Shown in pieces: positions 36,003 to 47,492 of a stretch of 64,000 bases of DNA. The notes beneath the pieces are model-generated. The model did no database searches. It was not told the origin of the DNA and saw only the letters and a list, made by a program, of their open reading frames with translations. Each line of letters starts with the position of its first letter. Position 1 is the stretch's first letter. Source of the DNA: Carya illinoinensis (Eukaryota > Streptophyta > Magnoliopsida > Fagales > Juglandaceae); the NCBI RefSeq assembly GCF_018687715.1, contig NC_056761.1, positions 17,126,001 through 17,190,000 of the forward strand, written 5' to 3'. The position numbers and the translations under genes are program-made.

Positions 36003-36195
36003 AAGATATTATTTAGATAATGAATTGATATAAAATAAATTAAAATAAAAGTTAAAAATTAAATAAAATATTATTTTTTAATATTATTATTATTTTAAAA
36101 TTAAAAAAATTAAATTATTAATGATATTTTTTATGAGAATTTAAAAAAATTATAATGACGGAAATGTGATGAAATACTTCTTATATCTAAACGAG
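36003..36195. repeat. AT-rich MITE copy
   Basis: Begins AAGATATTATTTAGATAATG and ends ACTTCTTATATCTAAACGAG; the ends are imperfectly inverted and the core AAAAGTTAAAAATTAAATAA repeats that of the other copies. Confidence 0.5.
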
Positions 36196-38508
36196 ACGTT
36201 AATCTCGATAATTACTCAATATTATTGTCCTTTGATATTGACATTATATTATTCAAAATATCAAGAAAACTAATCATTTTTATAAATTCATCCATGAGAT
36301 TCCATACAATTTTTAGATCCAGCCTCTTTTTTTTTTTTATTTGTTTCCTAAGCAAACTTACATATTATAAAGTAGTATTACAAATATTTAATGAAGGTCT
36401 TTATCACTGTCAGTGACTCAGTATATATAACATAAAGTTATTCCAATTCATCTTTCATTATTGCCTTTCACAATAACATAAAGTTAAAACTAGAAGACTG
36501 TGCAAAGTAAAGGGGGTATGGTGGCAAGAACGAAAGAAATAAATTCATTGGGAAATGAGACGAGACTCCAGACGCCTCTTTTGGCACGAGGCGAGGTTTT
36601 TTATAGAGCCGGCCCCCACCCTCTCTCTAGATATATATATAAAAATAAAAATAAATACATAATTATTTTATAACTTTTTATATAATTATATTTTAAATAT
36701 AAAAATAATATTTACCCTTCTAAAGTTTATTATTTTTTTAAAAAAATTAGAATTTTTATAAAAAAAATTATTTTTTAATAGTCATCTTACTTTTTTTAAA
36801 AAAAGAATGCTTTAAATTTGTGAATTTTAAAACGGTATCTATTATTATTTTTAAATATAAGATATTTTTATAAAATAACTTATAAAAATAATAATATTAA
36901 ATATTTTATTTAAAATATAAATATATAAAAAAATAAAATAGTAACTTTATCATCTGTTTTATATAATATTTATTTATTTCCCTCTTGAAGTTTATGTTGT
37001 TTTGTTTCTTTTAAGGAAAATGCTAGATTTCTGTTGGGGGCTACCGCTCCCAATTTTTTTTAATAATTAAGTAAAAATTATTTAATATTATTGTGAATTT
37101 TTTATATTTTTTTAGATATTTAAAAATATTAAAAAAATGATATAAAAAAAGAAATAAAAATAATTTTTTTTTTACCCAGCGAGATCCTCCAGCGGTTGGC
37201 CGTAGCACTCTCCTTCTTTTAATGGGTAAACAAATATAACGGTTCGATAACCGACAACATCTTTGTTAAGTGAATATAATAAAATACATTGTACATGGTT
37301 CAGGCCTAAACCCTTCCAAATTTGGTTTTTAACTTTTTATTTGTTTATTTTGGCATGTAATTTATAGTTTCTTCGTGTGAGTGAAAAGAAAAATAATATT
37401 TATAATTATAAAATATATAGTGTAGCATAATTTTTTGAAAAAAAAAATAAGTAAATAAAGATCTATATAAAAAATAAATTTTATTTTTGTTAAAAAATTA
37501 TGCGATACTTGTATGACTATATCTAATATTACTACGATATAAATCTGAATCACATTACAAAGCTTAAGGGTAAATGTTGTTAAATACCAAAAATCAAATT
37601 CACAATTACTAGTGTAATTTCAACAGACAGTCCAAATTTGAATCAATTAAAACAAAACTCACTTTTTTTTAATTTTTTAATTTTTATATATTCATTAAAT
37701 GAATTACTTATAAATATAAAATTATAATCGATTTGATTAGAGTTGATTAATATTGTAGAACAAACTTGCTTATGTATTATAATACAAACAGAGTAATGTT
37801 TTTTATTATCTTAATTTTTATCATTTGTTTATTATTTTATAATATGATATTAAATAATTAAGGATTATTTATTATATTTTATTCGTAAACCTATTATTTA
37901 ATATTACATCATGAGACTATGAGAAAATAAATAATGAATAATTTTTGAAAAATGTTATATACAGTTTCCAAATAAAAACTGCAATGCAGGTATATGTAAT
38001 TTTATTTTTAAAACTTTTTAAAATTATTAAAATATCTCTCTTAAAATAATTTTTTTCTTTTTTAATAAATAATCTGTATATACAGTTTTCAAATAAGGAT
38101 TGCAAATAAAATTTTTCTATTTTTTTCTTTTTTCTAAATAGTATAAAATATAAAATAATTTAATATACTCTTTATACTTTTTATTAATATAATTAATTAT
38201 ATAAATTTTTTTAACACATAATCAACCATATTAATAAAATAGATTACACACAAATTACTTCACGTAACATTTTTATTGTTATAAATAGGGAAAGTGATAC
38301 ATCTCAATATAATTATTTTGATAATAAAAAATTCCAGATGACAGTGAAGGGAGAACGGCTAATAGTGCTCGTTCCAATATAAACACACATAATGACAGAA
38401 ACTTTTTGAGGCAGGCAGAAAGAGAGACAGGGAGATACAGAGGAGGATAGGATAAATCTTTCTGCCATTCTTCTTCCTTCCTGAATCCTGTTCTTCTTTT
38501 ACTGACTG
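36196..38508. other. AT-rich intergenic DNA and GALS upstream region
   Basis: A block at about 37020-37210 (GGGGGCTACCGCTCCCAATT ... CCAGCGGTTGGCCGTAGCAC) may be a MITE shared with 13112-13275 and 45400-45600. No gene. The last 130 bases (purine-rich GAGGCAGGCAGAAAGAGAGA) are probably GALS 5' UTR, with an AATATAAA box near 38377 as a possible TATA element. Confidence 0.45.
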
Positions 38509-41395
38509 ATGGATAAACCTAAGGAGAAAGAGAAGAGGATGTTGGTGGTGGGGGTGTGGAATTTTGCGGCAGAGCTTAAGCTGTTGTTAACTGCTCTTCT
38601 AATACTTTGCAGTTTGGCCACCCTTCTCCAGTTCTTTCCTTCTCGTTTCACCATCTCCACCTCCGATCTCCGCTTCTGCATCTCGAGGGTCGTCACCACC
38701 GAGATGGCCCCACCCACCATTACTTCCTCTGCCTTACATTCTTCCCTACTCGCCCCCCCACCTTCTTCACCGTCCCCGCCACCGCCGTCTCAGCCGGCGT
38801 CAACGTCCCTTCGGCAAGAAGATCAGACGCTTGATAATGGCGTTATCAAGCGTGGCTTCAATACTTACGGCGCGGCCGCCTACAGCTTCGTCACTATGGG
38901 GGCTTACAGAGGAGGCCTCAACACCTTTGCCATTGTGGGTATAGCTTCCAAGCCCCTCCACGTCTTCGCCAAGCCGACCTACCAGTGCCAGTGGGTCCCA
39001 CATCTCAACTCCTCCGAACCCATTTCCGCCGTCGGCTACAAGATCCTCCCGGACTGGGGCTACGGCCGGGTCTACACTGTCGTAGTCGTCAACTGCACCT
39101 TCTCTCAACCCATCAATACCGACAACTCCGGCGGAACATTACTCCTCTACGCCTCCACCTCCGGTGGCGGTGACCGCAGCTTCAACGTCACGGACACCAT
39201 CCCGGCCTTGACAGAGTCTCCCGGATCCTTGAATCTCGCATTGTTTACTTCAAAACCCAAGTACGATTATCTGTATTGTGGCTCGTCCTTGTATGGGAAT
39301 TTGAGTCCCCAGAGACTGAGGGAATGGATAGCCTACCACGTTAGATTGTTCGGGGAGAGATCGCATTTTGTGATACACGACGCGGGTGGGATTCATGAGG
39401 AGATGTTGGAGGTGTTGAGACCATGGATGGAAAAGGGCTTTGTGACGTTGCAAGATATAAGGGAGCAGGAAAGGTTTGACGGGTACTATCACAACCAGTT
39501 CATGGTGGTAAATGATTGCTTGCATAGATACAAGTTTATGGCTAAGTGGATGTTCTTCTTTGATGTTGATGAGTATATATATGTGCCGCCCAAAAGCACC
39601 ATTAAAACGGTGCTCGATTCGCTCTCCAACTACTCGCAGTTCACCATTGAGCAGATGCCCATGAGCAGTAAGCTATGCCTTTACGAACCAGCCGGCAGAA
39701 CCTACAGGTACATTCCATGCGTCCTGCCCTCTGCTCTTGATTGCTTTTTTTCTTAGCATGATTTAAGTTGAGAAAATAGTGGGAAATTGCTTGGGTTGAA
39801 CACAGTTTTTGACGTCTTTTACAATGTCTTCAATTTTACATTTTCCATGGGTGGATAGGTTTTAAAAGCCAACTTCCTGAGCAATTAAATTTCACCTAGG
39901 CAGGGGAAATGTCATACTTGTAGTTTGAGAATTGTTTTACACTTTTTGAATTTCAGTTATTGAAGATTTGATGTTTGTATTGATCTGCGTGGTGCGTTTA
40001 TCGAAGGAAATTATAGATCCAGATTGTTTGATAGTAAATAACTTGTCGTGTTGAACTCACATTGCCATGTTAGTAGTTCAATCCGCACGGAGTTTATCTG
40101 TTTGAGAGCATAGGTTGTAGTTTTCCCCCCATACAAGGGATTTTACAACCTTTACAGTGCTGCACTTTATTTGTGTTAGCAATTGAGTATTTCATACTAT
40201 AATCAGTTTTTATGAATTATATTTAATCTTACTACATTTACATTATTATGCTGTAGTTGGGTGACGGGAGCATTTTGGCATTGATGTTGAAAATATCATG
40301 GACCAAAGTGTTTTATACATTTGGAACCATTGGAACTTTCGTGTAGGATTGAAATTGATTCTTCCTTCTCATGGTTGTTTTAGGGTATGTGGAAGTTGGG
40401 TGGGTTTTGTATGTCATGCATGCTTGGGATCTTGTTAATTCTTAAAAGTAGTATATTACTCATATTTTTTAAAGATTCCTTTTTATTTTAGGGAACAATC
40501 CTTCAATGAAAGGTGTTCTCTCCTGGCGTAAGATGTAAGATAGGCCAAAGGGTCAAATAATTAAGTATAATATGATTTTTGGAAACAGACTGCTCCCCAA
40601 GTGTAATGAAAGGCACTTGAATGCTTTTTTAAAAGGTTTGACATCCGTGACAATTCAATTATGTTGTTACTGATTTGAGATAAAGACTGATGCCGAACCA
40701 GAAAATAAAAATAGTGAGGTTGGGAACGATTTTTCGGGACTTCTTGATAGGAGGGTCGTAGGCTAAACCATCTATATTGTCGTTCGTAGAACTTATTTTT
40801 TATATTTTTTTTTCATGTTTCATTGTAAGAGCCATGTTAGCCAATGATTTTTGCTGGACGGTTGATTGTTTGGTTCCATTTGAGGTGGATCGTGTACAAC
40901 AGAAAAGCCAAGATGATTTGTTTTCAGAAACAATCAAGATATTATTTGTCTATGACTTCACAGTTGTTTTGATGATGACTGCATTTGGCATTGAAATACA
41001 TCTTCTTCACATCCTTGTCTTGTAATATTCTGTGATGTCCAAATTTCAGGAGGTGGGGGTTCGAAAAGCTTGTATATAGGGATGTGGTGAAAGGAATTAG
41101 GAGGGACCGCAAATACGCTGTGCAACCGCGCAATGTATATGCCACTGGGGTACATATGTCACAAAACCTCGCTGGTAAAACAACTCATGAAACAGAGGGC
41201 CGAATCAAATACTTCCATTACCATGGAACCATAGCAGTCCGGCGCGAACCATGCCGGAACCTAATAAACTCGACAGAGATCGTATTCGAAAAAACCCCAT
41301 ATGTCATGGACACCACAATGAGAGATGCTGCTGGGTCTGTGAAGAACTTTGAGCTGAAAATGATTGGATCCAGGCTACAAAGGACACGGCAATGA
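38509..41395 (+). CDS. GALS: Galactan beta-1,4-galactosyltransferase, GT92 family, two exons
   Basis: Exon 1 is 38509-39707 and exon 2 is 41050-41395, separated by a 1,342-bp GT-AG intron; together they give 514 residues. GALS enzymes in the Golgi transfer galactose from UDP-Gal onto beta-1,4-galactan side chains of rhamnogalacturonan I. Seen here: a short basic cytosolic tail, one membrane segment (about residues 25-43), a Pro/Ser-rich stem (about 85-105), then the GT92 (DUF23) region. Landmarks are LPDWGYGRVYTVVVVNCTF, YCGSSLYGNLSPQRLREW, GYYHNQFMVVNDCLHRYKF, the DVD metal-binding motif at residues 352-354, TIEQMPMSSKLC, and in exon 2 RRDRKYAVQPRNVYATGVH and YFHYHGTIAVRREPCRN, ending LQRTRQ. 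Length and motif order fit the family (about 500 residues). The paralogue (GALS1, 2 or 3) cannot be assigned. The intron ends CAG|GAG|G, so a weak alternative acceptor could drop one Arg. No defect seen. Confidence 0.95.
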
Positions 41396-42289
41396 CAACT
41401 ATTTTTTCTTCTTCAACCTTTGTACTATTCTCTTCTATTTTTGGTTACATTAATCTTTTTTAGAAAAGGGAATCGATTGGAGGTGGTTGATTAGAGTTGA
41501 TGTTGGATTCTTTATATATATATATATATATATGAAGTTTAATATTCATTCTTTAGATGTGCAAGTGTTTTGATAATCCTGTTTGAATGGGTTGTCGGTA
41601 AGGGGCCACCTCCACATACATCCACTGAAGGTGGCGGTTGCGTGGCTGCTATCTCGCTTTATTATTGTGTTCATGAATTTATATGCTTTCTCTGCTTCAC
41701 AGCCACAGGAAAAAAGTGAGGAAAATGATGCTTCGACGTGAGAAAGGATTTCGGTTGTTGGCAATAATATGCGAAGGGTTTGGCTTTTTTGACAAAGTCA
41801 AAAAGGTCATTGTGGGCGACACCCAGGCCTAAAGGGATCTTTCGGATGTCATGTCATGTAACTAACGCAAGGAAAAAAGAGGAGAAAATAATGATTGTGA
41901 GCGACTTTCTTCTAATTCAAGAGGTTTCATAACTGAGAAATCTAATATTAGGATGCGGTGCAAAATCAGACAATCAAATTTGTAATTTTATTTTAATAAG
42001 AAATTAATATGGAAAATGTTATTTATATTTATAATTCTACTTACATAACCATACTGATGTGTTAGCTATTAAAATTTAAATGAAAAAAGAAACACTGATG
42101 AAATAGAGGGGACCATTCAATAGGGGTATAACATTATGCATAAAGTTGTTGAAAGAATCATGAGATGACTGTGTGTGATTGGAGGTGTCAAAAGATCAAC
42201 CCATTAGGCTTTATGCAATTCTAGATATAAATTTAAAGTTTACAAAACTCACATGGGTCTATATAAAGTGTTCTAAAAGAATAAGACCA
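41396..42289. other. GALS 3' flank, no gene seen
   Basis: 3' UTR then intergenic DNA with an AT repeat at about 41513-41533. Confidence 0.5.
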
Positions 42290-42660
42290 TGTTTAGGAAG
42301 TAAGATAATCTCATTTCATGTTTAAAATTTTCCTAATTTTTTTTTAAAAAAAAAATCACTCAAATATAAAATATTTTTCAATTATAAAATTTTAACGTTT
42401 TCAACTAATTATTATAATTTTTTTAAACTTTTAAACAAAATACAAAAAATAATAATAAAATTTTAACTATCAAAATTAAAATAATATTAAAAAGTTATAT
42501 TCTAACGTAAAACATCTAACGTAAAAAATAATAATATTTTTTTTTTTCATCTTCCAAAATTCAAAAACATTTATAATAAACTATTTTACTATTATTAAGA
42601 ATTATTTGATTATTACTAACAAAATGCTAATCATATCTCGTTATTCAACCATACCCTAAT
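42290..42660. repeat. AT-rich MITE-like element
   Basis: The left end ACCATGTTTAGGAAGTAAGA and the right end CGTTATTCAACCATACCCTA are roughly inverted (GTTTAGGAAGTAAGA versus GTTGAATAACGAGA), around an A/T core with AACTAATTATTATAATTTTT. Confidence 0.45.
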
Positions 42661-44562
42661 CTTTCAAGTAGATTTCACTTTTTGAAATCTACATATATGA
42701 AACAACACAATAAGAGATGGGTCCTCTGCTTGGCTGTCCTGAGCCTACACATCACCTAAATCATTTGTAGTCCTTATAATTGAGGTTGCCACCTGTCCTG
42801 GCTGCATATTTTGTCTGTGCAATCAAAAGGAAAACGAAGCAGATTTTCATCAAACTACTATAGCTATTTACGTTTTAATTAACTCCATTAGATTTAGATT
42901 TTTATCTTTTATTGTAGTTCAATTATTACATAAATTTCCTAGCAAGGATCTCTCTCTCGTTATGTGAGCAGAGTTGTTTGGATAATGTCACTTCTTCATC
43001 CACTTTTAATATCTTCTATATACAATCGTAAAATCTATAAGCGTCGTATAATTATTTTGAAAAAAAATAAAATTTATTATTAAAAAATTAATTTATTTTT
43101 ATATAAATTATTTATATAACATTTATCCATTTCACGATTAGAAATCAAATGCAAACTAAAATTTAGGTAAATTTATAAATTGAAAAGGCATTTGAGACAT
43201 AGAATTAAACTTTGAATTGTAGAAATTCTCTTTGTACCAGCGGGTTCCAACCAAATCAGTTTGATGAAGAACTTTATTCGGTGGTAACAATGATTACATC
43301 ACGTAACCTAAAATTAATAATACTATACCAAAGATGGCAGCTTTTGTACTCAACCGTTGCATTGCAATAATGTGTTTGACAGAGATGTGAATGAATCACT
43401 CCTATATTTAATCACTACCCTCAGCCTCACGGCTTCTGCAGACTCCAGTGTGGGCGGTGTTCTGTAGAGAATATATATATAAAAGTTTATGTAAACTCAT
43501 CTCCCAACTGTGGGATCTTACGAAGATATATCAAATGATTTGAGTTTTGTTTTTGTGAAAAATAGTATTTTTTAAATTTTATTAAAATATATATTTAAAT
43601 GTTACAAAATAGATAGAGATATCTTTAATTTTTTTAATATATAAAATTAAAAAAATAATAAATTTGATTAATAATTAATATGAGATAAATTAATGCGGAT
43701 TAAACTGATTTCAACTACCACACACCAATATGATCTCCAATGTACTAATTTAATTGAGCAGCCTTTGCCAACTCATGATATATATCACTGTTTATTTCAT
43801 CAATAATTAAACGTTGAGAGGTAGAAATTATGGGATTTTGCATCAAGTTGGTGTTTTTCTCTTTAATTGGATGACTTTTTGTTTGGTGGTTCCCAAGTCA
43901 TGAACATGTTGATGGAAACTTGTTGGGTCAAAACATCTTGATGGGATTTTTGAGCTCTGTTTGCATACAATTAAGTTGGTGTCTAAACACAATAACTATT
44001 TATTATAATTAGAGCAAATGTGTCAATATGGATGGAGGATTATAAATAGATTTTTTGGGGTCAAAAAACTTGAAGAGGAGGTCACCACGAGAGAGTGATC
44101 AGGTTTTTTGGACCTATTCACGTGAATTGAGTGACATCCTAACTAATGGTTTCGACGGTTATTAATAACTATGATGCATTGATGGTAAGTGTTTTGTTGT
44201 GAATGTTTGGGTGTGTGAAGAGAGGGATGTGTAGGTACGTCCATTGACAAATGTTTGGTTATTTGCGTTTGTGGAGTCGGGGGATCTCGTCGTCAGACAG
44301 ACTGAGAAAGCAACGTATAGACGAGGACAATAAGATATAGCTGGCGGCAGGCATGCATGCAGCTGAGCTGCCATATATATATATATATATATATTTTTAA
44401 TGGGATAAAGAGCTTCAAAGTTCAAACCACAATGGGAATGGAGAAACCCAACAAAAAAGGAGGGGTGGCCACTGCCAGCATGGGCCTCAATTTCCCTTTT
44501 CATATTATATATATATATAGAGGTAATACATGCATCTGTGACAGACCATTGAAACCGGCCGG

Positions 44563-44563
<1 letters not shown>
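42661..44563. other. Intergenic, no gene seen
   Basis: AT-rich, with (TA)n repeats near 44372-44393 and 44507-44519. The open frames here are composition artefacts. Confidence 0.5.

Positions 44564-44604
<41 letters not shown>
44564..44604 (+). repeat. Uninterrupted run of 41 G
   Basis: Forty-one consecutive guanines directly after CCGGCCGGC. Such a run can form G-quadruplexes and is prone to length errors in both replication and sequencing; its exact length should be treated with caution. Confidence 0.9.
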
Positions 44605-44606
<2 letters not shown>

Positions 44607-44867
44607 ACATTCACATGATTACTTGTGGAACAGGAAGGTTCAGGGCTCTTGTATTCCTGCTTGCAGCATCTGGGTTAGGCATCAACACGGGAAGGTGGGG
44701 GAATAAACATATGTGATTAGCTTTTTTTCCTCTAAGCAAGATTTCTCTAAATTATAGACAGGAATACAAGAGGCCGGGAGGGATGGGAGACTTCAACACT
44801 GCAAAGATAAAAAACAATTAAATGGACGATGTGTCCGATAAATAGAATCTAGGTAAATAAGCAAAAA

Positions 44868-45000
44868 TTTTATTTACAGTCATTTTTATATATTATTTTG
44901 TACATTATATTTATGTAATTGGTTGTGTATTAAAAAAAAATTAAAATAGTCAATTATATCAGTGGAGTGCGCAAAGAATACACAAAAATGATTATATATA
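44868..45000. mobile_element. Palindromic MITE (same family as 53935-54075)
   Basis: TTTACAGTCATTTTTATATA ... GTGTATTAAAAAAAAATTAA ... ATATCAGTGGAGTGCGCAAA ... ACACAAAAATGATTATATAT: an imperfect palindrome sharing its arms with the element near 54 kb. Confidence 0.6.
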
Positions 45001-45888
45001 ATATTACTCATAAATAAACAAAAGAAGTACTGAAGTAGTGATTTTAAAATCCATTTAGTGTATTATTCAAATGTTGTTTTGTTCCGCTTGCTCTAATTGA
45101 GTATGTATAATGTTAGGGATAAGTCTCAGTTTCTCAAATACACAAATCTTTATAAAATGTAGGATTAAAATAAAAGAATTTTTCATAATGGGTTCTACCT
45201 TTTGTTTTTTTGTATAAAAAGTTTAATAAATGATTGACTATTGTTGTACTTTTACAATTGTATTCTTGTTTCCTATTTTGAGTTTTATGATACAATCCTT
45301 AATTCCTTGTATGATGCTAAGGATGGCCTCCACTTGGGGAGATGTCATGGAAGTGGAGGTACAAGTTTAATTAGTTAAAAACAGGGAAAATGTTGTTCGA
45401 ATCGATGGTGTATCAATAATTTACCAATTTTTATTTTTTTATTTTTTTTAGTGATTAAGTAAGTGAATATTATTGATTTTATATTTTTTTTTATAAAATA
45501 ATATTTAAAAATATTAAAAAAATAAATAAAAGAAAAGAATAAAAATATTTTGAAATGAAGCAACTGTTAGATTATCTTATCGGTAGAGCATCGGTCCCTG
45601 TAACATGATCCTAAAAACGTAGGATTGAGGGAACGAAAAGACCAGGCTGTTTGTGTGGTCAATTTTTCATTTATTGATGAGGAGGAAACAACAGAGGTTC
45701 CCGCTCAGCTAGCTATATGGGCCCTATGTTTGCAAAAGATGCAGAAAACATTGTGGTTGTGAATGGGCCGGGCCGTCTAGGAACGGTTTTTCACTTCTTC
45801 CTTGTTGTGGCTGAGTCCCATATAGACAATCAACTTGCTAACTTGAATCTATCTATTCTATTTAAATATTAAAAAAAAAAGTAGTATT
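45001..45888. other. Intergenic; possible MITE at 45400-45600
   Basis: The A/T block at about 45420-45560 followed by TTATCGGTAGAGCATCGGTC resembles blocks near 13.2 and 37.1 kb. No gene. Confidence 0.35.
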
Positions 45889-46124
45889 TGTTATAAAGTT
45901 ATTTGTACGACCAAATTTAGCTATCAATTAAGATCATTTTTAGTTATCAATTAAGACTATTGAGTCATTAATTAAGACTTAAGCTATACCTAAACTCCTT
46001 CGTACTCATATATATATAGGTATAATTCACTTGTATATGATCAAGTTTTGTATTAAATAACAACTTTTTCTCTTGTAATATCCTATTTTTCTTGCAATAT
46101 CATTTCTCTTTTAATTTCATAACA
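45889..46124 (+). repeat. 5' LTR of the Copia element
   Basis: 236 bp, TG...CA. Carries TCAATTAAGACTATTGAGT motifs repeated within the LTR and a TATATATATAG stretch near 46008. Confidence 0.93.
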
Positions 46125-46343
46125 CGTTATCAGCACGAAAGTTCTGATGATTTTGAAACTAGTAGTCTTTTACTTCAAGTAAGTTTTTCAATATATTATT
46201 TATAGTTCCCAAAATGAATATGAAATGTTACATTACTTATTATTACTTGATGAAACTCTATATTTATTCTCATAATTTTGTGAATGTATTTCTTATTTAC
46301 AATATAAACATACTTATATTCCTGATTTATATATATATAGAAA

Positions 46344-47404
46344 ATGTCAAATCTTACAAAATTGAAATTTGTTGCTTTTTACATTTTTAGAAAAAATTAT
46401 TTATATTAGATCCTTGATGCCGAGATCCATCTGGATGCGATGGACTTGGGAGATACGATTAAAGAAGGAAATCAAGGCGACTGGCAGGACAGCGCTAAGG
46501 TAATGATTTTCGTTCGGTACCATTTTCATGAAGAATTAAAAATTGAGTATCTCACGGTGAAAAATCTCCTTATTTTGTGGAATGATTTAAGGGAGAGATA
46601 TAAGCACCAGAAAATTATAATCCTCCTAAAAACTCATCATGATTGGATGCACCTGAAGTTGTAAGACTTTAAAAGTGTTAGTGAGTCTAATTCTGCATTT
46701 TTTAAAATTAGCTCACTATTAAAATTATGTGGTGAAAAAGTTACTGATGATGACTTGTTAGAGAAGATATATACTACTTTTCATGCATCGAATGAGCTCC
46801 TGCAGTAGCAGTATCGAGAGCGAAAGTTTAAAAAATATTCTAAACTTATATCTTGTTTTCTAGTGGCTAAGCAAAATAATGAGATTTTGTTAAGAAATTA
46901 TCAGTCACGTCCTACTGATTCTATATCATTCTCTAAAGTGAATGGTACTAGATTTACACCATTCTCAGATGTGAATGGTGTATTTTTTCAAAGAAACCGA
47001 GAGTGTGGACGTGGTAGGAAAAACTATAGAAGTGGAGGTCTTAGAAGCAACCACATTAAAAGGAATGATAATAGATATATACCGTACCACCAGAAGTGGT
47101 TCAACTCAAATAAAGGTAAAGGTCCTCAAAATAAATTTTTAAAGAAAGATGAAGATAGATGTCATAGATGTGGTATGACTAGACATTAGTCTCGTACCTG
47201 TCGTACAACCAAGCACTTGGTTGACTTATACCAAACTTCTATAAAAGAAAAAACAAAAAAGTTTGAAATAAATTTTGCTGAACCATTAGATGCTTTAGTT
47301 TATATAGATGGAGAAGATATTACAAATCTTGATGTTTCTGACTTTTTTTAGGATTCTAGTAGTAGAGTTGATAATTTGATTAGTGATAGAAGTGTTCATT
47401 TTTA
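46344..47404 (+). pseudogene. Copia gag, disrupted
   Basis: Starts MSNLTKLKFVAF at 46344. After one stop it continues EIHLDAMDLGDTIKEGNQGD, LLILWNDLRERYKHQKI and FKSVSESNSAFFKISSLLK, all usual for plant Copia gag (UBN2/DUF4219-type). A zinc knuckle, CHRCGMTRH then a stop in place of the next codon then SRTC, lies near 47160-47205; its ligand pattern is otherwise intact. Several in-frame stops exclude a functional nucleocapsid protein. Confidence 0.8.
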
Positions 47405-47492
47405 ATTAATGTATTTTCCTTATCTTACTGTAAAAATTTTTTATATTTTTTATATTTTGTAGTAATGAAAGTTTTATATATTTTGTATAATC

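Noticed and set aside
38607..39525. Several open frames on both strands inside GALS exon 1
   Set aside because: Shadows of the GALS coding frame.
44162..44614. 150-codon minus-strand frame starting with a poly-proline stretch
   Set aside because: The prolines are just the complement of the 41-G run, and the rest spans AT repeats (YIYIYI); no protein-like conservation.
45560..45640. tRNA-like wording (GGTAGAGCATCGG) near 45590
   Set aside because: No cloverleaf could be drawn and the T-arm motif is absent; probably part of a MITE end.
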